DNA of 64,000 bases, taken from positions 124,001 through 188,000 of the forward strand of contig WVSR01000002.1 in assembly GCA_015689775.1 (NCBI GenBank), written 5' to 3'. The notes beneath the pieces are model-generated. The model ran no database searches. It was not told where the DNA came from and worked only from the letters and a program-made list of their open reading frames with translations. Source of the DNA: Rhodobacterales bacterium LSUCC0387 (lineage in GTDB: Bacteria > Pseudomonadota > Alphaproteobacteria > Rhodobacterales > Rhodobacteraceae). Below are positions 1 through 7,727 of this stretch, piece after piece. The translations under genes were made by a program, and so were the position numbers. Every line of letters starts with the position of its first letter. Positions within the stretch are counted from its first letter, which is position 1.

Positions 1-168
1 AAAATTACGCGTATGACGAGAGTTTCCCCCGCGGTAGGCCTTTGGTGCAGCCTCTAGAATTAGAACCGTTGCACCAGCCTCAGCGGCAGTAATCGCAGAA
101 CACAGTGCTGCATTTCCACCGCCAATCACGACAATGTCGTAGGACTCTGACGCTCTGATAATCTTCAA
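1..168 (-). CDS. FAD-dependent dehydrogenase, TcuA-like, partial (N-terminus only)
   Basis: Only the first 56 codons are inside the window; the gene runs off the left edge. The visible N-terminus carries a Rossmann FAD-binding motif (YDIVVIGGGNAALCSAI) followed by EA and a RGGNSRHTRN segment, which resembles tricarballylate dehydrogenase TcuA and related FAD-binding-2 flavoproteins. The start is a TTG at 166-168, preceded by an AAAAGGTG Shine-Dalgarno-like sequence. It lies downstream of, and on the same strand as, the racemase-like gene at 305-1069, separated by a gap that holds two palindromes. The enzyme would oxidise or reduce a polycarboxylate C-C bond; the substrate is unknown. Confidence 0.8.
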   Translation of the reverse strand, partial: MKIIRASESYDIVVIGGGNAALCSAITAAEAGATVLILEAAPKAYRGGNSRHTRNF

Positions 169-207
169 TTTACACCTTTTGGACAATTAAGGATTTGAAA
201 ACAGCTT

Positions 208-226
208 GTTTGATCTATCGTCAAAC
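208..226. repeat. 19-bp palindrome upstream of the TcuA-like gene
   Basis: GTTTGA and TCAAAC arms of 6 bp are separated by 7 bp. It lies 40 bp upstream of the TTG start of the flavoprotein gene, where an operator would be expected. No regulator can be assigned. Confidence 0.35.
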
Positions 227-260
227 CGGTTAGTAAGGGACAACCAATCAAAGTGCATTT

Positions 261-277
261 ATACTGAACTTCAGTAT
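261..277. repeat. 17-bp perfect palindrome ATACTGAACTTCAGTAT
   Basis: Eight-base arms flank one central base, in the gap between the racemase-like gene and the TcuA-like gene. On the plus strand it is followed about 10 bp later by a run of T, but no plus-strand gene ends here. An operator or weak terminator is possible. Confidence 0.35.
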
Positions 278-304
278 CGATAATTGTTTTTTATTAAGTT
301 CCAT

Positions 305-1069
305 TCAATGGCCATACTTAGATGCAGTTTCAAGCATAGCATGTATAACTTCCGGCTTCGGTTTCGGAGATTTTGGGTAGGCAGTTCTACTATGTGATAG
401 GTTTAGGCCAAACAAAGCCTCAGCCATAGCATATGTAAGCGGTCCTGGGTTTATAACTGGGACAGGTAGCGCCTCAGCCAAATGCATGTGGGCTTGGTGC
501 ATGGTGGTTGAGCCTAAGACTATGACATCAGCTCCGTCAGTTTCGATGCATTGTAGTGCAAGTTCCGTAAGAGCTGGGAAGATGTCAGATTCTTTTCCGG
601 TTAATAGGCTTTGGTTATTTGGCGTCATATTTAATGCTCTGATTGACGCGCAGGCATGGGCTATACCAAGCTCATCGAGCGTCTTCGTATAGAGGTGCTT
701 CCAGTGCGGCCAAAGTGCAATAATTGAGAAACGTTTTCCCAGCATCATCGCCATTAGAAGCGAGGCTCGCCCGGGGCCAATAACTGGTATAGTCAATTCA
801 GACCTCAGGGCCGCCATCCCACTGTCACTCATCGTGTCAATGCATACTGCGTCAAATCCCCGTTTTTCTGCTTCTAGACCAGCCTCTAAAACTCCTATCT
901 CGGCGAGCGCCATATCTGAGGCGCTTACGTAATTTTGTGGCGCTACCTTAACGGATTCAAACGTAAAAGATATGTCTGGACCTAATTTTACAGCATTCAG
1001 CTGTTCTTCTCTCTGACTGCGATTTTCTGGCGTCATAGGAAATGGAACAATTACAAGAACAGATTTCAT
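305..1069 (-). CDS. Asp/Glu (hydantoin) racemase-family protein lacking the catalytic cysteines
   Basis: The 254-residue protein has the two-domain Asp/Glu/hydantoin racemase layout, a superfamily that also includes maleate isomerase and arylmalonate decarboxylase. Where hydantoin racemases carry their first cysteine, this protein reads IDTMSDSGMAALR, and where they have LGC it reads VLGSTTMHQA, so neither catalytic cysteine is present. Other conserved parts remain (IPVIGPG, LGKRFSIIALW, VPVINPGPL). A GGAG sequence 7 bases before the ATG supports the start. It diverges from the MmgE/PrpD gene at 1154. It may be a non-racemase member with serine/threonine or acid-base chemistry; the substrate is unknown. 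Confidence 0.8.
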   Translation of the reverse strand: MKSVLVIVPFPMTPENRSQREEQLNAVKLGPDISFTFESVKVAPQNYVSASDMALAEIGVLEAGLEAEKRGFDAVCIDTMSDSGMAALRSELTIPVIGPGRASLLMAMMLGKRFSIIALWPHWKHLYTKTLDELGIAHACASIRALNMTPNNQSLLTGKESDIFPALTELALQCIETDGADVIVLGSTTMHQAHMHLAEALPVPVINPGPLTYAMAEALFGLNLSHSRTAYPKSPKPKPEVIHAMLETASKYGH

Positions 1070-1153
1070 TTTAGCACTCCAAACGCAGTGATTTTATTGT
1101 GATTTTTTTAATTTTAAGTAACATTAAATCCAAATTTTTGAAAGGCTACACCT

Positions 1154-2479
1154 ATGAAGCATTTGTTGAATTTTGCCGAGTTTCTTGCACAGGTTTCAGT
1201 TCCAGATGATGTTTTAAATAAAACGGCATTGATCTTTTGTGACAGTATTGGCGCCATAGTCGGAGGAGCGGAGGAGCTAGAAGTTCGTTCGTTAACGGAA
1301 AAGTATTCGTCCCGATCTGATGGCCCTGCCATAATTATCGGTTCAAAAAGTTTAACTGACATAAAAGTTGCTGCTTTTTTGAATGGCACTGCCGGTACGA
1401 CCCTTGAAATGGATGAGGGTAATCAATTTTGTAAAGGCCACCCCGCAATGCATGTCATTCCAGCGGCACTAGCGGAGGCTTCGGTTCAAAAAGTATCTGG
1501 AAAAAAGCTGCTTACAGCAATTGCGCTGGGGTATGAGGCTGCAGCGCGAGTTGGAATTGCAACGTCTTTACGGCCGGCAATGCATCCGCATGGTACTTGG
1601 GGTGCAATTGGGGCAGCAGTGGCGGTGATGCATCTAAGAGATGCCAGCGCAACACAAGTTTATGAAGTTATGAATATTGCGGCAAACCTTGGCCTTACAA
1701 CCTCGCGAAAAACGATGTTGGAAGGTGGGACAGTTCGAAATGTATTCGCTGGTATTTCAAACAAGATGGGTTTGATTGCCGCAGATCTAGTAGAAGTAGG
1801 ATATTCAGGTGATCGCAACGGGGTAGGGCATGTTTTTGGATCTGTCGCCTCTGATAGTTTTGATGACAGTGCACTTTCAGATCAACTTGGGGAACGTTGG
1901 GAAGTGATGAGAAACTATTTCAAAATGCACTCCTGTTGCCGTTATAATCATGCAGCGTTGGATGTGATTGAAGCTTTGCAGGTTAAGCATCCCAGCATGT
2001 CGACTTCTGAGATCAAAAAAGTGGAAGTATTCACCTACGGATTGGCAGTAGAGCTAAATGATCCTGCACCGCGAAATGTTTTGGCGGCCAAGTTTTCTGT
2101 TCCATTTGCGGTAGCCACCACGCTCATTAATGGGTCAAGCGGAGTAGACAGCTTCACCATCGATAAAGTCAGTGATGCGTTGATCACAAGTTTGGCATCC
2201 AAAGTAAGAGTTTTTGAAGATAAAGTTATGAGTGCACAGCTGCCCCACAAACGACCCGCGAAGGTAAAAGTCTACCTGAAGGATGAACGCATTTTGGAGG
2301 CCAGTACTGAAACCAATCGCGGCGATTGGGCCGACCCCTATAGCATTGAGGATATCAAATCTAAGTATCATTCGCTTACCAAGCGTTCCTGGAGTCTAGA
2401 GCAGTCTGATGGCGTTTGGAATGCAATAATGCGGCTTGAAAAAGCGGAAGATTTGTCAGAGCTTTTTGATGCTCTGTAG
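1154..2479 (+). CDS. MmgE/PrpD family protein (2-methylcitrate dehydratase-like)
   Basis: The 441-residue protein matches the MmgE/PrpD family, which includes 2-methylcitrate dehydratase, cis-aconitate decarboxylase and iminodisuccinate epimerase. Recognisable parts are the N-terminal helical segment (FCDSIGAIVGG), GTTLEMDEGNQFCKGHPAMHVIPAALA around residues 87-113, and HPHGTWGAIGAA near 150. The ATG is preceded by AAAGG. It is divergent from the racemase-like gene and converges on the ICL-type lyase at 2507, 27 bp away. The family acts cytoplasmically on branched carboxylates by abstracting an alpha proton. It is one of three paralogues within 10.5 kb. Confidence 0.85.
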   Translation: MKHLLNFAEFLAQVSVPDDVLNKTALIFCDSIGAIVGGAEELEVRSLTEKYSSRSDGPAIIIGSKSLTDIKVAAFLNGTAGTTLEMDEGNQFCKGHPAMHVIPAALAEASVQKVSGKKLLTAIALGYEAAARVGIATSLRPAMHPHGTWGAIGAAVAVMHLRDASATQVYEVMNIAANLGLTTSRKTMLEGGTVRNVFAGISNKMGLIAADLVEVGYSGDRNGVGHVFGSVASDSFDDSALSDQLGERWEVMRNYFKMHSCCRYNHAALDVIEALQVKHPSMSTSEIKKVEVFTYGLAVELNDPAPRNVLAAKFSVPFAVATTLINGSSGVDSFTIDKVSDALITSLASKVRVFEDKVMSAQLPHKRPAKVKVYLKDERILEASTETNRGDWADPYSIEDIKSKYHSLTKRSWSLEQSDGVWNAIMRLEKAEDLSELFDAL

Positions 2480-2506
2480 AGTTACTCAATATTGATCGGC
2501 ATCTTA

Positions 2507-3403
2507 TTAATCTGATGAATATTTCTTTTCCGCTGCGTCATATTCAAACTTTGCAACCAATCTCTGACGTTCTGCAAAATCAGAAAGGCTATCGATAACC
2601 TCGCTTACATCGCCTGTTTCTTTAAGTGACCTGAGAACATTGCTCATCGCACGCATTGCCGCTTGCAAAGGAGTATTTGCATAAAGGACTATTGAGTAGC
2701 CCAGGTCAAAGAGATCTTTTTGGTTTATCAGAGGCGTTTTGCCACCCACGACCATATTAGCTACCTGAGGTGCAGATAGTCGTTTCGTGATCTCTTTAAG
2801 TTCCCCCATCGTCTGCGGAGCCTCAACAAAAGTCATATCAGCTCCAGCCTCAAGGAACGCTTCTGCGCGATCTAGCGCACTATCAAGTCCCTCGATAGAC
2901 CTCGCATCGGTACGAGCGATAACCATAGTATTCGGGTCATTTCTGACATCGCAAACTGCTTTGATTTTATTCACCGCTTCGTTGAGTGGTATGACAGATT
3001 TCCCTTCAAAATGCCCACATTTTTTAGGAAAAACCTGATCTTCCAATTGTACTGCGAAAGCTCCAGCACGTTCGATAACACGCATTGTGCGTTGCGCGTT
3101 TAAAGCATTTCCAAACCCAGTATCTATATCGACAATTAATGGCTTATCGGTAATCTCAGAAATCGCTGAAGTTGTGGAAGCAAGCTCTGTGAGGGTTACC
3201 AGTCCTATGTCGGGTGCTCCGAGATAAGTATTAGCAATACCAGCGCCTGTCACATAAATAGCTTCGAACCCAGTGTCTTCAATTATCCTTGCAGTCAGAG
3301 CGTTTCCAGCGCCTGGCACGATGAGAGCACTGCGTGACATGCATAGTTCACGAAATTCTCTGCGTCGCTGCTCCAAAGTCTTCTGATCTCTAAGATTACT
3401 CAC
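2507..3403 (-). CDS. Isocitrate lyase / PEP mutase family lyase
   Basis: The 298-residue protein has the TIM-barrel ICL/PEP-mutase fold. It shows VDIDTGFGN for metal binding, LEDQVFPKKCGHF as the catalytic loop with the KKCGH motif of true lyases, and VIARTDAR. Its length suits 2-methylisocitrate lyase, 2,3-dimethylmalate lyase or oxaloacetate decarboxylase. The cysteine in KKCGH favours C-C lyase activity over phosphonate chemistry. Start is GTG at 3403, supported by AAGGAGAAATTAG just upstream. It is divergent from the amidohydrolase at 3546. A second paralogue is at 22254-23120. Likely products are pyruvate or another 2-oxoacid plus a carboxylate, by family analogy. Confidence 0.85.
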   Translation of the reverse strand: MSNLRDQKTLEQRRREFRELCMSRSALIVPGAGNALTARIIEDTGFEAIYVTGAGIANTYLGAPDIGLVTLTELASTTSAISEITDKPLIVDIDTGFGNALNAQRTMRVIERAGAFAVQLEDQVFPKKCGHFEGKSVIPLNEAVNKIKAVCDVRNDPNTMVIARTDARSIEGLDSALDRAEAFLEAGADMTFVEAPQTMGELKEITKRLSAPQVANMVVGGKTPLINQKDLFDLGYSIVLYANTPLQAAMRAMSNVLRSLKETGDVSEVIDSLSDFAERQRLVAKFEYDAAEKKYSSD

Positions 3404-3448
3404 CTAATTTCTCCTTGAACCATTCTGTCGCAAGCCCCGCACGGATTG

Positions 3449-3476
3449 TTGGACCGCTTTTTACGAGTTCCATAAT
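3449..3476 (+). promoter_or_regulatory. Candidate sigma-70 promoter for the amidohydrolase gene
   Basis: TTGGAC at 3449-3454 and CATAAT at 3471-3476 are separated by 16 bp, in the divergent gap between the lyase and the amidohydrolase. The distance to the TTG start at 3546 leaves a leader of about 60 nt. Confidence 0.4.
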
Positions 3477-3545
3477 TTATAGGTTGATATTTAATTCTCT
3501 CGTGAGTCATGCTTCGTGTTGTAAACCTTCGAAAGGAGCGAAAAT

Positions 3546-4922
3546 TTGGCTGAACTTGTACTTACCGGTGGGAATGTTTGGCTCGACCAAAAAGGAACAG
3601 TGGCGGCTGATATTGTAATCTCCGAAGGCAAAATAAGTGCGATCGTAGCACCTGGAACTGGGGATGCGGAAGAAGTTATCAACGTAACTGGCACTACGAT
3701 ATTGCCAGGCGCGATCGACGCACACATTCATCTCGGGCATGGTAATGACATTTCCCGTCCGAGGACGCCTAGCGATGCAATGACTGAAACCGCTGCAGCC
3801 GCGTGTGGCGGGGTCACATGTTTTATTCCTTATATAATGAGCTCAGAACCATATACTCCAGTTTTTGACGAACTTAAATCCGTTACTGAAGCTGGGGCGA
3901 GAATTGATTTTGGATTTCATTTTGTCATTGCCACGGAGGCACAGCTTTCAGAAGTGCCATTTCTTTGCCGTAAAGGATCACCCACCGCTAAACTATTTAT
4001 GAATATCCGTGGTGACGAAGGCGCCCGCTTAGGTTTGCCAGGCACAGATGATGGATTTATGTATCGGCTTTTAGAAACTCTTGCTGCCGAGAACGGCATG
4101 TTGTGCCCCCATCCAGAAAATATTGAGGTTGCGTGGGTTTTAAGAGACCGTGTGATGAACGGAGAAGGTCCTGACAACAATAATTTGGCAGCTTGGAATG
4201 CCACACGACCTCCATTTGTAGAGGCCGAGGCATTATCGCGCGCTTCCTATTTCGGGAAAATTACGGGCTCAAAAGTGCACGGTGTGCATACATCGTCTGC
4301 AGCTGCTCTTGACGCTGCAGTCATGCAGCGAAATGCAGGCTCCGATGTGTCAATTGAAACATGTATACAATACCTGCTTCATGATGTTGATAGTGATATC
4401 GGTGCCCTTGGTAAGGTCAATCCTCCCCTGAGAACGGCGAGTGATCGAGAGGCGCTTTGGGCGGGTATCGTTAATGGTCATATTGATACTATTGCGACTG
4501 ATCATATTCACCGCCCAGTAGCCTCTAAACAGGGTGGAATATGGAAGGCGCAACCAGGATTTCCTGGCCTTGATACTTTTATACCGGCTTTGTTGACGGC
4601 GGCAAAAGAGCGTTCAATTTCGATTGATAGAATCTTGCCACTTATTAGCCGAAACCCAGCGCGCAGGATGGGTCTTAAGAATAAAGGTCGTATTGAAGTG
4701 GGTGCTGATGCGGATTTCGCGATTGTAGATATGAACGCTAATTGGAAGGTTAGTAACGACACGTTAGCCTCTGATGCTGGGTATTCCACGTTGGAAGGGC
4801 AAACAATGACCGTTAAAGTTATACATACATTGTCTCGTGGAGTGTTCGTACTTAGAGATGGTGACTTGACTGACAATAGTGTGGGGCAGGGGCGCTACGT
4901 TTCCCGCAATCTAACTCGCTGA
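3546..4922 (+). CDS. Dihydropyrimidinase/hydantoinase-like cyclic amidohydrolase
   Basis: The 458-residue protein is an amidohydrolase-superfamily TIM barrel. It begins with a small beta domain (LVLTGGNVWLD), then GAIDAHIHLGHG containing the HxH metal motif near residue 58, a lysine-containing strand (TAKLFMNIRG), CPHPEN, VHGVHTSSAAAL and ATDHIHR with the final metal aspartate, and a C-terminal NPARRMGL...GADADFAIVD segment. Dihydropyrimidinases, D-hydantoinases and allantoinases share this layout, so it probably opens a cyclic amide or imide. The start is TTG, preceded by AAAGGAG at good spacing. It converges with the fusion gene at 4929, only 6 bp away. Confidence 0.85.
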   Translation: MAELVLTGGNVWLDQKGTVAADIVISEGKISAIVAPGTGDAEEVINVTGTTILPGAIDAHIHLGHGNDISRPRTPSDAMTETAAAACGGVTCFIPYIMSSEPYTPVFDELKSVTEAGARIDFGFHFVIATEAQLSEVPFLCRKGSPTAKLFMNIRGDEGARLGLPGTDDGFMYRLLETLAAENGMLCPHPENIEVAWVLRDRVMNGEGPDNNNLAAWNATRPPFVEAEALSRASYFGKITGSKVHGVHTSSAAALDAAVMQRNAGSDVSIETCIQYLLHDVDSDIGALGKVNPPLRTASDREALWAGIVNGHIDTIATDHIHRPVASKQGGIWKAQPGFPGLDTFIPALLTAAKERSISIDRILPLISRNPARRMGLKNKGRIEVGADADFAIVDMNANWKVSNDTLASDAGYSTLEGQTMTVKVIHTLSRGVFVLRDGDLTDNSVGQGRYVSRNLTR

Positions 4923-4928
4923 TCACCG

Positions 4929-6341
4929 TTACCTAAGCCGAGCTCGCACGGCATAAAGGCGTCCATTTAGGGCAGCATCGTTCAAAAGAAGTGTTGCATC
5001 TCCAGTTGGATATTGGCCTATACCGATTTCCTTTTCGATTTCGAAACGGCTTGATATCCAACTTTTTAGTTTGCAAGCCTCAATTGGGGTAAACGGCCCT
5101 TGGTTTGGAATTTGAGCTTTAGACTCTTTGTCGCGCCATAGTTTGCCATATTGGGAAGCCATATTTCGGCTACTTATTACCAAATGACCGTCTTTTTTAA
5201 GTACACGGGCCACTTCATCTAATAATCTCTCGGGATCCGGCAAATGCTCAAGGGTTTGCGGAATGACTACTAAGTCTATGGTACGATTTTCATGCAAAAG
5301 ACGTCCGTCGGGCATTAGTTCAAATGAGACGTTATCAAGCGCTATCCCCTCTTGAAGCAAGCGCTCTCGAATGAACGTCAAGTTGTGAGTCGAAAGTTCC
5401 GCTACTGAAAGGTTGCATTTATTCCCTAAGATTTTACAAAGTGCTGTTGTTGATGTTCCTCCCCAAGGCATGACTTCAAGCGCCTGACCATCGCGAATGG
5501 TTGGCAGCAGACTGTGTTCGACACTCTGGGCCTCACCTTGTCTGTTTGAAACATATACATTCGCCAGGGGAGATTTGGCCCATACTGAGTACCCTCTAAA
5601 ATCTGCAATCTGAGCTAATGACCAATTTCCAGGGTTCCATTCAGCGAACGGGTTAACGTTGTTAGTAATCTTGAAATATGGATAGTCGTCGGCAGGTATG
5701 ACTGGGTAAATCGCGTTTAACGGACGATCAAAGTGTTCCCATGAAAAAACCTCATTCACTGGGCGGCGTGGTGCTTTGATAACTGGTGCGCTACTCTTAG
5801 CTTTTCCGATTGCTAGTGCACCTTGAATTTCAAAATTTTTAGGAACTTTGAGAAAACTTCGTAATTCATTCTGATCGCCAATCCCTGCGTTCCATATGCA
5901 TTGATAGCCGCGCAAATGTGCTGACAGCATCATATGGTAGCAAGCGCCTGCTACCGACTGAACAATAGAAAAATTTCCATGAGTCCAGCCTTTTTGAAAG
6001 GACAGGTATATCAAGGCGCCGCAATATTCAAAATGATGATTTCCACCGGAAATTTCCCTCGCGTGTTTCTTTCGCTCTGGGTCTGCTACAACAATGAAAT
6101 GCCAATTTTGTTGATTGCAAGAAGATGGTGCTTGAAGGCCGTCTGCAATAATTTCCTCTAGTTCCGTGGGATTAATTGAAGAGCCATCAAAGTCGCGACA
6201 TGAATATCGCTCAGCTAGTCTTTGTAAAATCTCTGTAAAATGTGGATGTTTGCGATTTTTGTCTCGTGTTTCGTTGGGGTCACTTAATGTCAATTTTAGC
6301 TCCCAGTTTACTGCAGTTTGCGAGGGTTTTAGTTCCTGCAA
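4929..6341 (-). CDS. Nitroreductase-SAM methyltransferase fusion protein
   Basis: The 470-residue protein joins two enzymes. Residues about 36-210 form a nitroreductase-like FMN domain (RYSCRDFDG for phosphate binding, GLQAPSSCNQQNW, and GAGIG-like GIGDQNELR). Residues about 245-470 form a class I methyltransferase-like domain with a degenerate motif I (ALEVMPWGG), the post-II/III segment LVVIPQTLEHLPDPERLLDEVARVLKKDGHLVIS split here only in description, and a C-terminal strand. The nitroreductase half resembles BluB or dehalogenase-type oxidoreductases only at fold level. The start is TTG with a weak AGG upstream; the frame is open a further 9 codons upstream without ATG or GTG. It is the last gene of the leftward operon from 11118. 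Confidence 0.75.
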   Translation of the reverse strand: MQELKPSQTAVNWELKLTLSDPNETRDKNRKHPHFTEILQRLAERYSCRDFDGSSINPTELEEIIADGLQAPSSCNQQNWHFIVVADPERKKHAREISGGNHHFEYCGALIYLSFQKGWTHGNFSIVQSVAGACYHMMLSAHLRGYQCIWNAGIGDQNELRSFLKVPKNFEIQGALAIGKAKSSAPVIKAPRRPVNEVFSWEHFDRPLNAIYPVIPADDYPYFKITNNVNPFAEWNPGNWSLAQIADFRGYSVWAKSPLANVYVSNRQGEAQSVEHSLLPTIRDGQALEVMPWGGTSTTALCKILGNKCNLSVAELSTHNLTFIRERLLQEGIALDNVSFELMPDGRLLHENRTIDLVVIPQTLEHLPDPERLLDEVARVLKKDGHLVISSRNMASQYGKLWRDKESKAQIPNQGPFTPIEACKLKSWISSRFEIEKEIGIGQYPTGDATLLLNDAALNGRLYAVRARLR

Positions 6342-6377
6342 ATACCTGTCGGCGACAAATTCTATAGGTTAACGAAG

Positions 6378-7727
6378 TTAACATTTCAGCATGCTAGAGA
6401 TGTTCTTGACAGACTTAAACTGAGTAATTTCTAGAAGAGAGTTCCAAAGATCATTGCGGGTGCTCTCATCTAATTTGCGTGCCGTATTTTCCAAGAATTT
6501 TTGTCTTATTAAATTAGCCTCGACCGGTCTGCTCGCGGTTCCCATGACATCATGTATGGTTATGTCCGTCACACTCCAGTCTTTCCTCTTAACTCTAACA
6601 TGCGCAGGAAAAACATTGGGGAAACCTGAGTTTTTCATTGGTGTCCACTCAATTTTTTTTGCTAATTCAATTACTGGCTTGGAAGGCTTTTTCTCAAATG
6701 AATTAACGTCAATTTTTCCTGTTTTGAGTAGTGACGCTATACAATATGGCAAAGCCCATTTTGCATCATAGCCGGACAAAGGGTTCTGTTTTCTGCCCCA
6801 TGGTTGACAAATTAGAGGGGCTTGCGCGTCTGCCACTTGTAGATCGATCTTATCCACGTCACGCGCAGTCAAGCCATCCTGCATTAGCTGTTCTATCGCC
6901 TCCAAAAAGGGGTGAATATAGTGACAACAGGGATATAGTTTAAAAGCAGCATTTTGACTGTGCCAAACTTTGCCCAGATCTCCCAACTGATCCAATAAAG
7001 TTCCTGAAGTTCTAGCAAATGATTTCATAACCCCTAGGGGGTTTTCGAGAATTCCAGGCGGGCCCGTCATGCCCGATTTACTCAGCTGTACAGCTTTTAT
7101 TCCAATATGGGCGGCCCAACCTGGGTTCAAAGCCTTGACGCTTGAACCATTTTCTAAAAACGCAAGAAGGCCTGATGCTTGTGACCCGGCGATTCCGATA
7201 GCATTTTCAGTTACTTCTTGGCTTAAGCCATGTAGCCGACAAGTTATCGCTGCAGTTGCGATCGGACCCGCGATAGATGTCACCTGAAAACCATTTTTCT
7301 GGAACATGCCAGGGGCAGCTAGGCCAATTCGTATCATTATTTCGTATGCTAAAATATACGCTATTAGCATTTCAGCCCCGGTACAATTTGCGTCCTCTGC
7401 AGCGGCTAAAGCTGATGGTGCGGCAACCGCGCTTCCGTGGATTACCGAGCTTGTATGCGTGTCATCATACTCAAGAGAATGGATTAACATCCCATTTAGT
7501 AATGCAGCGTCGGCTGGTGACGAACTATGGCCACCGATACATGTTGCTGATCCGCCTTTGTCTACAGAGCTATACCATCTGTTTTGCATGGTTCCTGCAG
7601 AAGCCGCTAATCCTACCCCAATGGCGTCTGCAAAATGCAATTTAGCAGACTCGATGACGTGCGTTGGAATGTCATTTTCTTTCACAGCGGTAGTGAAATT
7701 TGTGATTAAATGAGCTGCAGACATCAT
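6378..7727 (-). CDS. MmgE/PrpD family protein
   Basis: The 449-residue protein is a second MmgE/PrpD member. Visible landmarks are FADAIGVGLAAS, GMLIHSLEYDDTHTSSVIHGSAVAAPSALA shown here as two segments by residues 74-103, NPGWAAHIG near 200, and the AFKLYPCCHYIHPFLEA signature around 270. It differs clearly from the paralogues at 1154 and 9072, so they are not recent duplicates. Its ATG overlaps the stop of the flavoprotein gene by four bases in the opposite order of transcription, meaning the flavoprotein lies downstream numerically but is read after it only if the order is reversed; in fact transcription runs from 9079 into this gene. The substrate is unknown, probably a branched or unsaturated carboxylate. 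Confidence 0.83.
   Translation of the reverse strand: MMSAAHLITNFTTAVKENDIPTHVIESAKLHFADAIGVGLAASAGTMQNRWYSSVDKGGSATCIGGHSSSPADAALLNGMLIHSLEYDDTHTSSVIHGSAVAAPSALAAAEDANCTGAEMLIAYILAYEIMIRIGLAAPGMFQKNGFQVTSIAGPIATAAITCRLHGLSQEVTENAIGIAGSQASGLLAFLENGSSVKALNPGWAAHIGIKAVQLSKSGMTGPPGILENPLGVMKSFARTSGTLLDQLGDLGKVWHSQNAAFKLYPCCHYIHPFLEAIEQLMQDGLTARDVDKIDLQVADAQAPLICQPWGRKQNPLSGYDAKWALPYCIASLLKTGKIDVNSFEKKPSKPVIELAKKIEWTPMKNSGFPNVFPAHVRVKRKDWSVTDITIHDVMGTASRPVEANLIRQKFLENTARKLDESTRNDLWNSLLEITQFKSVKNISSMLKC

Noticed and set aside
6368-6382. Palindrome GTTAACGAAGTTAAC between the MmgE/PrpD gene and the fusion gene
   Set aside because: It consists of two copies of a self-palindromic hexamer and overlaps a stop codon within an operon; chance is a sufficient explanation.
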